NCBI GenBank assembly: GCA_022510905.1
Contig: JAFLSN010000005.1
Span: 1-64,000, forward strand
Length of the DNA stretch: 64,000 nucleotides
DNA from: Treponema sp.
Lineage (GTDB): Bacteria > Spirochaetota > Spirochaetia > Treponematales > Treponemataceae
Reading direction: 5' to 3'
How positions within the stretch are numbered: the stretch's first letter is position 1; each line of letters starts with the position of its first letter. Position numbers and translations under genes: made by a program. This document shows, in pieces, positions 16,605 to 23,588 of this stretch. The notes beneath the pieces are model-generated. The model did no database searches. It saw nothing but the letters and a program-made list of their open reading frames with translations, and had not been told where the DNA came from.

Positions 16605-17801
16605 ATGGCAAAAATTCAGATGAAAAATGCAATCGCCGAACTTGACGGCGATGAGATGACCCGCATTTTATGGCAGCTGATCAAAGACAAGCTGCTGAAC
16701 CCGTTCATCGACCTGAAGACCGAATACCACGATCTTGGCCTTGTAGAGCGCGACAAAACTGATGACAAAGTGACTTATGATGCAGCGGCGGCCATAAAGC
16801 GGCTGGGCGTGGGTGTAAAATGTGCCACCATCACCAGCAATGCCGCCCGCATGGAAGAGTATCATCTTACACATCTAACACCAAGCCCCAACGGAATCCT
16901 GCGGGGCGAGCTTGACGGAACGATTTTTCGCACGCCAATATTCGTAAAAAACATCCACGCAAATGTGAACAGCTGGAAAAAACCGATTGTGCTGGGACGC
17001 CATGGCTATGGTGACGTGTACAAAAACTGCGAAATCAAGACTAGCGGAGCTGGCAAGGCAGAACTTGTATTCACAGGAGAAGACGGTACAGAAATCCGAA
17101 AGACAATCATGCAGATGAATGGCCCGGGCATCATCCAAGGAATCCATAACCTTGACGCAAGCATCGAAAGCTTTGCACGCTGCTGCTTCAACTATGCGCT
17201 CGACCAGAAAATCAGTGTGTGGTTCGGAGCGAAAGACACAATAAGCAAAGTATACGACGGCAATTTCAAAGAAATATTCCAGCACGTATTTGACAACGAA
17301 TTCAAATCCAAGTTTGAAACGGCAGGACTTGAATATTTCTACACTCTCATTGACGATGCTGTTGCCCGCGTGATGAAAACCGAAGGCGGCTTTTTGTGGG
17401 CATGCAAGAATTACGATGGCGATGTTATGAGCGACATGATCGCGAGCGCATGCGGAAGCCTTGCCATGATGACAAGCGTACTCGTGAGCCCGAACGGGGA
17501 GTTTGAATACGAAGCAAGCCACGGCACAGTGCAGCGTCATTACTACCGCTACCTGAAAGGTGAAAAAACAAGCACAAATCCTGTAGCAACAATTTTCGCA
17601 TGGACAGGGGCACTTGCAAAACGTGCGGAACTTGACGGCACACCCGATCTCGCAAACTTCGCGCACCGACTGGAAACGGCCACTCTGGGCACAATAGAAA
17701 GCGGTGTTATGACAGGGGATTTGGCGGCTTTGGCTCAGCCAAAAGCAACGCGCATTGTAAACAGCTGGGATTTCATTGACGAAATCGCTTCAAAGCTTTA
17801 A
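16605..17801 (+). CDS. icd: NADP-dependent isocitrate dehydrogenase (homodimeric, eukaryote-like type)
   Basis: 398 residues. It converts isocitrate to 2-oxoglutarate and CO2, supplying glutamate carbon and NADPH. The start AELDGDEMTRILWQLIKDKL, the substrate segment LTPSPNGILRGELDGTIFRT and the segment FLWACKNYDGDVMSD with SLAMMTSVL are those of the subfamily shared with eukaryotic cytosolic and mitochondrial enzymes, distinct from E. coli Icd. EASHGTVQRHYYRY precedes the NADP-binding region. GGAGG lies 7 nt before the ATG. No other citric-acid-cycle gene is nearby, so a biosynthetic role is likely. Confidence 0.95.
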   Translation: MAKIQMKNAIAELDGDEMTRILWQLIKDKLLNPFIDLKTEYHDLGLVERDKTDDKVTYDAAAAIKRLGVGVKCATITSNAARMEEYHLTHLTPSPNGILRGELDGTIFRTPIFVKNIHANVNSWKKPIVLGRHGYGDVYKNCEIKTSGAGKAELVFTGEDGTEIRKTIMQMNGPGIIQGIHNLDASIESFARCCFNYALDQKISVWFGAKDTISKVYDGNFKEIFQHVFDNEFKSKFETAGLEYFYTLIDDAVARVMKTEGGFLWACKNYDGDVMSDMIASACGSLAMMTSVLVSPNGEFEYEASHGTVQRHYYRYLKGEKTSTNPVATIFAWTGALAKRAELDGTPDLANFAHRLETATLGTIESGVMTGDLAALAQPKATRIVNSWDFIDEIASKL

Positions 17802-17808
17802 TTACAAG

Positions 17809-17841
17809 CAGGGGGGTATGACACAGATTTTATGCCCCCTG
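17809..17841 (+). other. GC-rich hairpin after icd
   Basis: CAGGGGG (17809-17815) pairs with CCCCCTG (17835-17841) across a 19-nt loop, 7 bp after the icd stop codon. No T tract follows, so it is a weak terminator candidate or an mRNA 3'-end stabiliser. Confidence 0.45.
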
Positions 17842-18233
17842 GCAACCGTGCAAATCAGCACACCCTGATGCAGAAGGCTGGTATGTTTTTTTAACTTGAT
17901 AACTGAGCAAAAAATTCTTGAAATATTTTTTAGGCTGTGTTCAAAAAAACATTGCAGTCAAGGGTATATACACTTCCTTAAAAACACACCATCCTCGGAA
18001 ATTTGTTTGAAACTGCGTCTCGCGGCTTGTTGCAAAAACAGTTTCCGGGGATTGTGTGTCGGTCTGCGTTAAGCACTTGTTGCGATGCAGACAATACAAT
18101 GAACGAGTTTTCGCAAAAAACTAGAAGTTAAAATCAGCGGCGGCATTTAGGCGCTGGTTTTAAACGTTTATTTTGCTGTTTGCAGCATGCTTTAGGCCAA
18201 GGCCGGCCTTACAGAAGCACGGTATGTACCCAT
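17842..18233. other. Intergenic with dispersed repeat, copy A
   Basis: No gene recognised. 17917-17944 is identical over 28 bp to 39830-39857, and the similarity continues for about 30 bp more (ATTGCAG, CAAGGG). A second block at about 18183-18225 (CAAGGCCGGCC, CAGAAGCACGGTATG) resembles 39902-39945 and 45657-45705. The two blocks are separated here by about 240 bp but lie within 45 bp of each other near 39.9 kb. Confidence 0.55.
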
Positions 18234-19112
18234 TCAGCATGAATTACCCACTGGCATTAGACCACCAAACGGAATATGCAAATGCTCACACAGCATCATA
18301 TATTCCTGCTGCTGGACATTTGTGCATGCCGTTACAAAAAAACTCATATCTGGTGGAAGGGGGAACATTGGTATTTTATCGCCAGCAAATTCACCCTGTT
18401 CCACACGAAGCGCTTGATTTGCAACACCGTCACGGCTGTCAACAACTTTAACTGCATTTCCGGCGGCTTTGGTAATGTCGCCTGAAATGTGGGTAAAATG
18501 TGTGCAGCCCAGAATGATTGTATCACAGTCACGCTCTGAAAAAAAACTGACTGCCGGCCGCACAGCTTTCTGTCGTTCCTCTTGCGATGCAGAAAATAAA
18601 TCATGCTCCACAAACCATACCAAATCCGGATCACCACGACTGAATACCGTGCAGTCATTTGCAAAATCAGCGATAAGCCGCTGGCAATACGGATGCCTAA
18701 CAGTCGCATTTGTAGCAAGCAGACCAATTCGTTTGTTGCGCGTTACGCTGGCAGCAAGTTTTATGGCAGGCACCGTTCCCACAATCGGAAGCAGGGGAAA
18801 CTGCTCGCGGAGCGAGTCAAGCGCAGTCACGCTGATGGTGTTGCAGGCAATCACCACGGCACCAGGTCGCCACCGTTCCACAATCAACCTGATGACAAAT
18901 GAAGCACATTCCGTTACTGCATCGGGAGTTTTTTCACCGTAAGGAAAATGCGCCGTGTCCCCCACATACACACACCGTGCAGCGGGATTTTTTTGTTTGA
19001 GGGCCAGCATGTACGGAATGCCGCCTGTGCCGCTATCCAAGAATACAAAATCAATTTTTTTTGATTCGCCAAAACCGGCTGTCTGTACAGAATGTTCTGA
19101 CATGGAATTCAT
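18234..19112 (-). CDS. murI: Glutamate racemase
   Basis: 292 residues. It interconverts L- and D-glutamate, providing D-Glu for the peptidoglycan stem added by MurD (encoded at 54-56 kb). Diagnostic motifs are FVFLDSGTGGIPYM, VGDTAHFPYGEK, the first catalytic Cys in VIACNTIS and the second in LGCTHF. About 20 residues precede the core. The ATG overlaps the stop of the upstream zinc-finger gene (ATGA), so it is translationally coupled to it. Confidence 0.94.
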   Translation of the reverse strand: MNSMSEHSVQTAGFGESKKIDFVFLDSGTGGIPYMLALKQKNPAARCVYVGDTAHFPYGEKTPDAVTECASFVIRLIVERWRPGAVVIACNTISVTALDSLREQFPLLPIVGTVPAIKLAASVTRNKRIGLLATNATVRHPYCQRLIADFANDCTVFSRGDPDLVWFVEHDLFSASQEERQKAVRPAVSFFSERDCDTIILGCTHFTHISGDITKAAGNAVKVVDSRDGVANQALRVEQGEFAGDKIPMFPLPPDMSFFVTACTNVQQQEYMMLCEHLHIPFGGLMPVGNSC

Positions 19113-19396
19113 ACAGAAAAAAGTGAGTCAAATGCTTTTTTTGCCGACACACGTGCATCTGCGCCTGCGGAAGATGCAACACTGTTCCACATTCGTTTTA
19201 CCTTAAAACTGTCGCAAAAATTAGAACGCTCTTTTTCACGAACTGCTTCAGCTACCGTTTCGTGGCAATCATAGTGGCTGCCTGGTGCATAAAACAGGCA
19301 GTTTCGGCATGAATGTAAATCGGCATGGCAAAATGAACATTCACTGCCCCGCGCAATCACTTCATCTTGAATGGCATTACCGCACTTCCAGCACAT
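19109..19396 (-). CDS. Small Cys-rich putative zinc-binding protein
   Basis: 95 residues with cysteine pairs CWKCG, CSFCH and CRNC, a further His/Cys pair (HYDCHE) and a final Cys in SNFCDSF, enough for two zinc sites in the first 65 residues. The C-terminal third is Ala/Ser-rich. Family not recognised. It is the promoter-proximal gene of a two-gene unit with murI, overlapping it by 4 bp. No ribosome-binding site is visible; see the promoter at 19402-19430. Confidence 0.7.
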   Translation of the reverse strand: MCWKCGNAIQDEVIARGSECSFCHADLHSCRNCLFYAPGSHYDCHETVAEAVREKERSNFCDSFKVKRMWNSVASSAGADARVSAKKAFDSLFSV

Positions 19397-19401
19397 AGCC
19401 C

Positions 19402-19430
19402 ATCATATCCATTTGACTAAATACTTTCAA
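19402..19430 (-). promoter_or_regulatory. Promoter of the zinc-finger gene and murI, leaderless type
   Basis: On the minus strand TTGAAA (19425-19430), a 17-bp spacer and TATGAT (19402-19407), ending 5 bp before the ATG at 19396. It interleaves with the divergent promoter at 19413-19441. Confidence 0.65.
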
Positions 19431-19441
19431 TAGCGTACAGT
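19413..19441 (+). promoter_or_regulatory. Promoter of the pentapeptide gene, leaderless type
   Basis: TTGACT (19413-19418), a 17-bp spacer and TACAGT (19436-19441), ending 5 bp before the ATG at 19447. Its -35 box lies inside the spacer of the opposing promoter. Confidence 0.65.
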
Positions 19442-19446
19442 AAGAC

Positions 19447-20112
19447 ATGTACAAGATGAATGTCTGCCAATTTCCTGGCTGCAAAAAAATGTCGCTCTCT
19501 TCATTTTCAGCAGACGGCGATACGATTTTAGAAATCCCGGGCTACTGTCTTGAGCACCACAAAAACAAGCTTGAAATAAAAAAACAAATCAAAAATTATG
19601 TGCTCTCACATGATGTTATAATCGGCCTTGATGCTTGCGGCATTACAATTTCAGACCTCGATTTGAGCAACAAAAAATTCTGTGCCTGCAACCTTCAGCA
19701 CTGTACATTTTCAAATGTCCATTCAATCAACCTGTATGCCCGCATGTGTATGCTCGACTTTTGCACATTCAGCGACTGCTCGTTTACAAAAAGCAATTTT
19801 CAGTTTTCTTCGTTTTCAGGGGCAAAATTCATACACGTGCTTCTTACCGACAGCGACTTGATTCACAACAACTTCAATGGCATTACCGCATACCAGTGCA
19901 GCTTTGATAACAGCGACTTGTACAACAGCCGTTTTGTAAAATCCGTATTGATGAACACATCGCTTAAAAACTGCAATCTCAAAAAAACGTTGTTTTACGA
20001 ATCAGCGCGGGAAAGCGTTTCATTTAAAATGTCCAATACCCGAGAAGCCGTATTTGACAGAAACCAAAACAATATTTTGGTTGCCTTCAAAGAAAAAGAG
20101 GTTTTGCAATGA
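19447..20112 (+). CDS. Pentapeptide-repeat-like protein with N-terminal Cys/His motif
   Basis: 221 residues. The N-terminus (VCQFPGCKK then GYCLEHHKN) arranges Cys and His as a small zinc site. From about residue 70 to 185 the sequence follows a five-residue period with L/F at the central position (LDLSNKKFCACNLQHCTFSN, DFCTFSDCSFTKSNFQFSSF), predicting a right-handed quadrilateral beta helix. Functions of pentapeptide proteins vary; no specific one can be assigned. The stop overlaps the next start by 4 bp. Confidence 0.75.
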   Translation: MYKMNVCQFPGCKKMSLSSFSADGDTILEIPGYCLEHHKNKLEIKKQIKNYVLSHDVIIGLDACGITISDLDLSNKKFCACNLQHCTFSNVHSINLYARMCMLDFCTFSDCSFTKSNFQFSSFSGAKFIHVLLTDSDLIHNNFNGITAYQCSFDNSDLYNSRFVKSVLMNTSLKNCNLKKTLFYESARESVSFKMSNTREAVFDRNQNNILVAFKEKEVLQ

Positions 20113-20702
20113 AAATTTATTTTCATCTGTGTCTTGAAGAATTCACAAACTGCTATGTTGTGGTAAATGATGAACCCTCGGTAATGAAGGCTATAATTAT
20201 TGATCCGGGGAAAATAAGTCCTGCCATCATAGACATGCTTGAAAAAAACAATTACACATTGAGCGCAGTGCTGGTAACACACAACCACGAACATCATGTA
20301 AGCGGACTTTCCACGCTATGCAAGATTTATTCACCAGACATTTATGCTGCGGACTATGCAGTGCCAAACGCAAGATCTGTAGTGCTGCATGGTGACGGTT
20401 GGCTTACAATAGCGGGTCTTGCCGTGGAATATCTTTCTTTGCCAGGACATTCGGCAGACAGCATGGTTTTTAAAATCGGAAGCATCATTTTTACAGGTGA
20501 TACACTGTTTGCAGGCAGTATCGGTGAAACGTCCAGCAAATATTCGCAACGTATGCTGTGTTCCAACATAGAAAAGAAGATTCTTTCGCAAAATGACAAC
20601 TGCGTGCTTATGCCGGGACATGGCCCGCCAACCACGGTTGCAACTGAAAAACAATTTAACCTTGATTTGCAGGAAATCATCAAGCATGGAAAAATTGTGT
20701 AA
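20109..20702 (+). CDS. Metallo-beta-lactamase-fold hydrolase (glyoxalase II-like)
   Basis: 197 residues, the size of short YcbL/glyoxalase II-type proteins. The first metal motif near residues 57-66 is THNHEHHVSG: the Asp of the usual THxHxDH is replaced by His, which could change second-site metal binding. SLPGHSADSM, IFTGDTLFAGSIGE and LMPGHGPPTT supply the other expected ligands. Substrate unknown; thioester or persulfide hydrolysis is typical of the group. Translationally coupled to the pentapeptide gene. Confidence 0.85.
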   Translation: MKIYFHLCLEEFTNCYVVVNDEPSVMKAIIIDPGKISPAIIDMLEKNNYTLSAVLVTHNHEHHVSGLSTLCKIYSPDIYAADYAVPNARSVVLHGDGWLTIAGLAVEYLSLPGHSADSMVFKIGSIIFTGDTLFAGSIGETSSKYSQRMLCSNIEKKILSQNDNCVLMPGHGPPTTVATEKQFNLDLQEIIKHGKIV

Positions 20703-20711
20703 TGCAATGCA

Positions 20712-22487
20712 CTATCTGCGTGACACAAGGAACACTCTTCCTGCGGCAAGTCCCCATGTGGCAAAGGCGTAATCGCTCAGTTTCTGGCAGGCTTCGGTAA
20801 AAAACGAAGCATTGTGTTCAATCACATAATTGGCGAGGTTTGGCAGGTCATGCTGCACTGAATTCCACCTGGCGTGAGTCAAAAACCACTCGGCTGTGGC
20901 AGACACAGGCTGTTGCAACAGATATGCCATAAATTCATTTTGCATAAGATATTCATTGCTCAAGTCGTAGGCAAGCGAGGGCTGTTTTTCCCAGTATTTT
21001 TTTAAGAAGAGCATGGATTTTTCGTCAAAAGAATTATACAGGTCTGCTACCACTTCACGGAAAGATTCGGTGGTAAAATAGATACCGTGCCAGCATTCAT
21101 GTGCCATAAGCATAAAGCGAAGGTAGCCAGCCGATTCACGCGAAATAGAAACTATTGCACCGTGCCCTTCGCCATAAGTTCCATCGGACTGCGGCACAAT
21201 AACGCCGTTTGTCACCAATATGTCGCGCAGCACAAGTTCGTTTCGGTTCAGTTTAAAATTGGTTTTGGCCGCACAAGAAAAGAACGCCGCCAAATCAACA
21301 GCACGATAATCATGGGCGTTGTAGCCGTGTTTGGTTTCGATAAAGCCGTTGTCAACGAGAGTTCCTTTGTAGCCTTCTTTTTCAACAAAAAATGCAAGCC
21401 GTGTAAAAAACTGGTTCTGGATTTTGTAGTCAACAAAATCAAAAAAAAGCACTTCGGGAAACAGGCTCCACTGGTACAGTTCGTAATCATGGCAGCGCCA
21501 GTTTTGTTGCGGCCAACCAGGAACAAGTCCCAAATCAGTTTTGAGCGGAGTAAGCGCAAGATATGAACCGCCCGCCTCACGTGGCAATAAATCCATTTTG
21601 TTCGCGCTCATCAACATGGAAAGCACCATGTCGCTGTGCGTGGTAAACACCATCGTTGAAAATGGCTGGGTAAATGCGGATGTCTGCAAAGTTAGCTCAC
21701 GCTGATTTTTTGCCAGACGAATCAGCATGCCTTCCGTGCCGTATTTTGCAGAAATAGAAGCCTGATGCTCCGCAGTGCCAATGTCAGTGGCTTCACGCAG
21801 ATTGACAACAACTTTTGGCATAATTGAAAATCGTGTGTTCTGGGATGAAAAAATCTGCTTTCCGTCAGAAAAATCAAATGAGGAAAAATCAAAATCAACT
21901 GTTCCACCGGAAGGCCCAAAGGCAAACAGCGGCACCACATCGCTGCGATACCATCCGAGTTTTGCTTCTGTCACCAGCACTTCGTGCACAGATACTTCCG
22001 TTGTTCCGTACACAAAAAAACCACATGGCCGTTGCCCGTCTTTTAAAAGACTGTAGGCAAGAGAAAGCTGGGAAGTAGGCACAAGTGCGAGGTCAGCATG
22101 TATAAGCGGACGAGTAACGATTTCTGATTTTAAATGGTATCCGTCTTTAAAATCTTCATCATACAAAAGGCCGAATGCGAATGGCATCGCAGCATGTGAA
22201 ACATTTTTTTTGGCAGGCAATGCAAGTGTTATTTGAACGGCCGCACCGTTTCCCTGTTCCTGCATGTGTGAAATAAAGTTTTTTTGATTTTCGGTAAATC
22301 TAAAATATGCATAGGCATGTTTGTTGGGATTGTCAATTCGGGCTGAACGGGCAGGAGCGTTTACGGCAATCAAATGTTCGCCGTTCAGCATCAGCTGCGA
22401 TGTTGTGTTAAATACAGCGAATGCAAGTCCACCCACAGTCAGCACAAAAAAAAGAATAACCACAGTCACTATGATTTTCTGTTTCAT
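20712..22487 (-). CDS. Membrane-anchored protein with HExxH zinc-protease-like motif
   Basis: 591 residues. The N-terminus (KQKIIVTVVILFFVLTVGGL) is a single membrane anchor or uncleaved signal. A beta-rich region follows to about residue 400. Residues 463-467 read HECWH, in the context FMLMAHECWHGIYF, fitting HExxH; a Glu in LMQNEFMAYLL about 50 residues later could be the third zinc ligand of a gluzincin-like site. I do not recognise the family beyond that. It converges with the hydrolase gene, 9 bp apart, and has no obvious operon partner. Confidence 0.65.
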   Translation of the reverse strand: MKQKIIVTVVILFFVLTVGGLAFAVFNTTSQLMLNGEHLIAVNAPARSARIDNPNKHAYAYFRFTENQKNFISHMQEQGNGAAVQITLALPAKKNVSHAAMPFAFGLLYDEDFKDGYHLKSEIVTRPLIHADLALVPTSQLSLAYSLLKDGQRPCGFFVYGTTEVSVHEVLVTEAKLGWYRSDVVPLFAFGPSGGTVDFDFSSFDFSDGKQIFSSQNTRFSIMPKVVVNLREATDIGTAEHQASISAKYGTEGMLIRLAKNQRELTLQTSAFTQPFSTMVFTTHSDMVLSMLMSANKMDLLPREAGGSYLALTPLKTDLGLVPGWPQQNWRCHDYELYQWSLFPEVLFFDFVDYKIQNQFFTRLAFFVEKEGYKGTLVDNGFIETKHGYNAHDYRAVDLAAFFSCAAKTNFKLNRNELVLRDILVTNGVIVPQSDGTYGEGHGAIVSISRESAGYLRFMLMAHECWHGIYFTTESFREVVADLYNSFDEKSMLFLKKYWEKQPSLAYDLSNEYLMQNEFMAYLLQQPVSATAEWFLTHARWNSVQHDLPNLANYVIEHNASFFTEACQKLSDYAFATWGLAAGRVFLVSRR

Positions 22488-22534
22488 ACAAATCTATACT
22501 ACCGTTTTTTCTTAATTTGCTCTATACTTCCAGT

Positions 22535-22990
22535 ATGCAGGCATTTATTCCACATCGTGATATACAGTTGATTTTAGCCCGTACACAACGGAGTTTTATT
22601 GACGCATACACTGAAAGGCATGGTGTGCTCAGTGTATGGCCTGCGTTTCCGTTGTGGGCATATGCGGAAGAGCTGCCAACGCTGTATGAATCCTGCAATA
22701 TTGCCGAGCCCTGCACCGATGGACACAGCTGGTATTTTCCCGTGAAGATTGCCACCAGCACCGCACAGCAGCTGCGCATTGTGTTTGCAACATGTCCAAA
22801 AGGTGCTGCAATCGAATTTGCAAAAGAGTTCAAGCCAGAAGGTTTTCCGCTGGAAGTCCGAGTGTTTAAAACGGGAACGGCAGTATGTGCAGATAACAGC
22901 TGGCAACTGTTTGATGAACAATGGCACAAATTAAGCGCGCCAGAAATTCATTCCGAGAAGCCTCTGAGCCAAAGCACAGTCGGAACATGA
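22535..22990 (+). CDS. Hypothetical protein (151 aa)
   Basis: It starts MQAFIPHRDIQLILARTQRS; no signal peptide or known motif. The composition is that of a soluble alpha/beta protein. The ATG at 22535 is preferred over an upstream TTG. A TATACT hexamer (22523-22528) ends 6 bp before the ATG with no ribosome-binding site, suggesting another leaderless message, though its -35 (TACCGT) is poor. Confidence 0.6.
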   Translation: MQAFIPHRDIQLILARTQRSFIDAYTERHGVLSVWPAFPLWAYAEELPTLYESCNIAEPCTDGHSWYFPVKIATSTAQQLRIVFATCPKGAAIEFAKEFKPEGFPLEVRVFKTGTAVCADNSWQLFDEQWHKLSAPEIHSEKPLSQSTVGT

Positions 22991-23017
22991 AACCCGCAGC
23001 CTACATGTTCCGATGGA

Positions 23018-23509
23018 TTATGCCATGATTTTTTCGCCACGATCCATGGCAGTGAGGCCAGACTTCAACAGCTCCAAAATGCCATAAGGTTCCAGCAACC
23101 TGATAAGTGAAGAAATTTTATCCTCGCTTCCAGTGGCTTCCACAATCAAACTGTTTTCGCCAACGTCAACAATGTGAGCGCGGAAAATATTGCATGTCTC
23201 CACAATCACAGAACGACTTGATCCTGCCGCTTTTACCTTGATGAGCGCCATCTCGCGCTGTGTTGTTGCGGATGGATCGCAATGCTGAATCGAAATCACT
23301 TCCACCAGCTTTGAAAGCTGTTTTTCAATCTGTTCGAGCGTATATTCATCACCACGCACCACAATTGTCATGCGGCTTTTTTTTGGGTCGGAGGTTTCGC
23401 ACACTGTAAGTGAATCAATGTTGTACCCACGGCGGCTGAACAAGCCAGAAACGCGGCTCAACACGCCAGCATGGTTTTCTACCAAAACAGAAAGCACATA
23501 TTTTTCCAT
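23018..23509 (-). CDS. ilvN: Acetolactate synthase small (regulatory) subunit
   Basis: 163 residues, full length. The N-terminal ACT domain (YVLSVLVENHAGVLSRVSGL, FSRRGYNIDSLTV) binds valine and confers feedback inhibition on the catalytic IlvB/IlvI subunit. The second half (MALIKVKA, IVEATGSEDKISSLIRLLEP) is the activation domain. No catalytic-subunit gene is adjacent, which is unusual because ilvB and ilvN are normally paired. AGGAG lies 10 nt before the ATG. Confidence 0.93.
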   Translation of the reverse strand: MEKYVLSVLVENHAGVLSRVSGLFSRRGYNIDSLTVCETSDPKKSRMTIVVRGDEYTLEQIEKQLSKLVEVISIQHCDPSATTQREMALIKVKAAGSSRSVIVETCNIFRAHIVDVGENSLIVEATGSEDKISSLIRLLEPYGILELLKSGLTAMDRGEKIMA

Positions 23510-23551
23510 ACGTTATAACACTCCTTTTGCAGCCTTAAAACGGCCAGTTTT

Positions 23552-23580
23552 TATGTAGCAAAACGCAGCTAACAATTCAA
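23552..23580 (-). promoter_or_regulatory. Sigma-70 promoter of ilvN
   Basis: TTGAAT (23575-23580 on the minus strand), a 17-bp spacer and TACATA (23552-23557), 42 bp before the ilvN start. A short AAAAC/GTTTT hairpin lies in the leader. The promoter lies in the 80-bp gap after the DAHP synthase fusion, so ilvN can be expressed separately. Confidence 0.5.
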
Positions 23581-23588
23581 AAGCGAAT

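Noticed and set aside
16875..17666. Long minus-strand open frame (263 codons) opposite icd
   Set aside because: It lies antisense to a clear isocitrate dehydrogenase, is Cys/His/Phe-rich as shadow frames are here, and has no ribosome-binding site or motif.
18173..18451. 92-codon plus-strand frame near the end of murI
   Set aside because: It runs into the 3' end of murI in antisense and across the dispersed repeat; no start signal.
23510..23588. Leader-peptide or T-box attenuation of ilvN
   Set aside because: The 80-bp gap has no peptide frame rich in Val/Leu/Ile and no T-box sequence; only a short AT hairpin.
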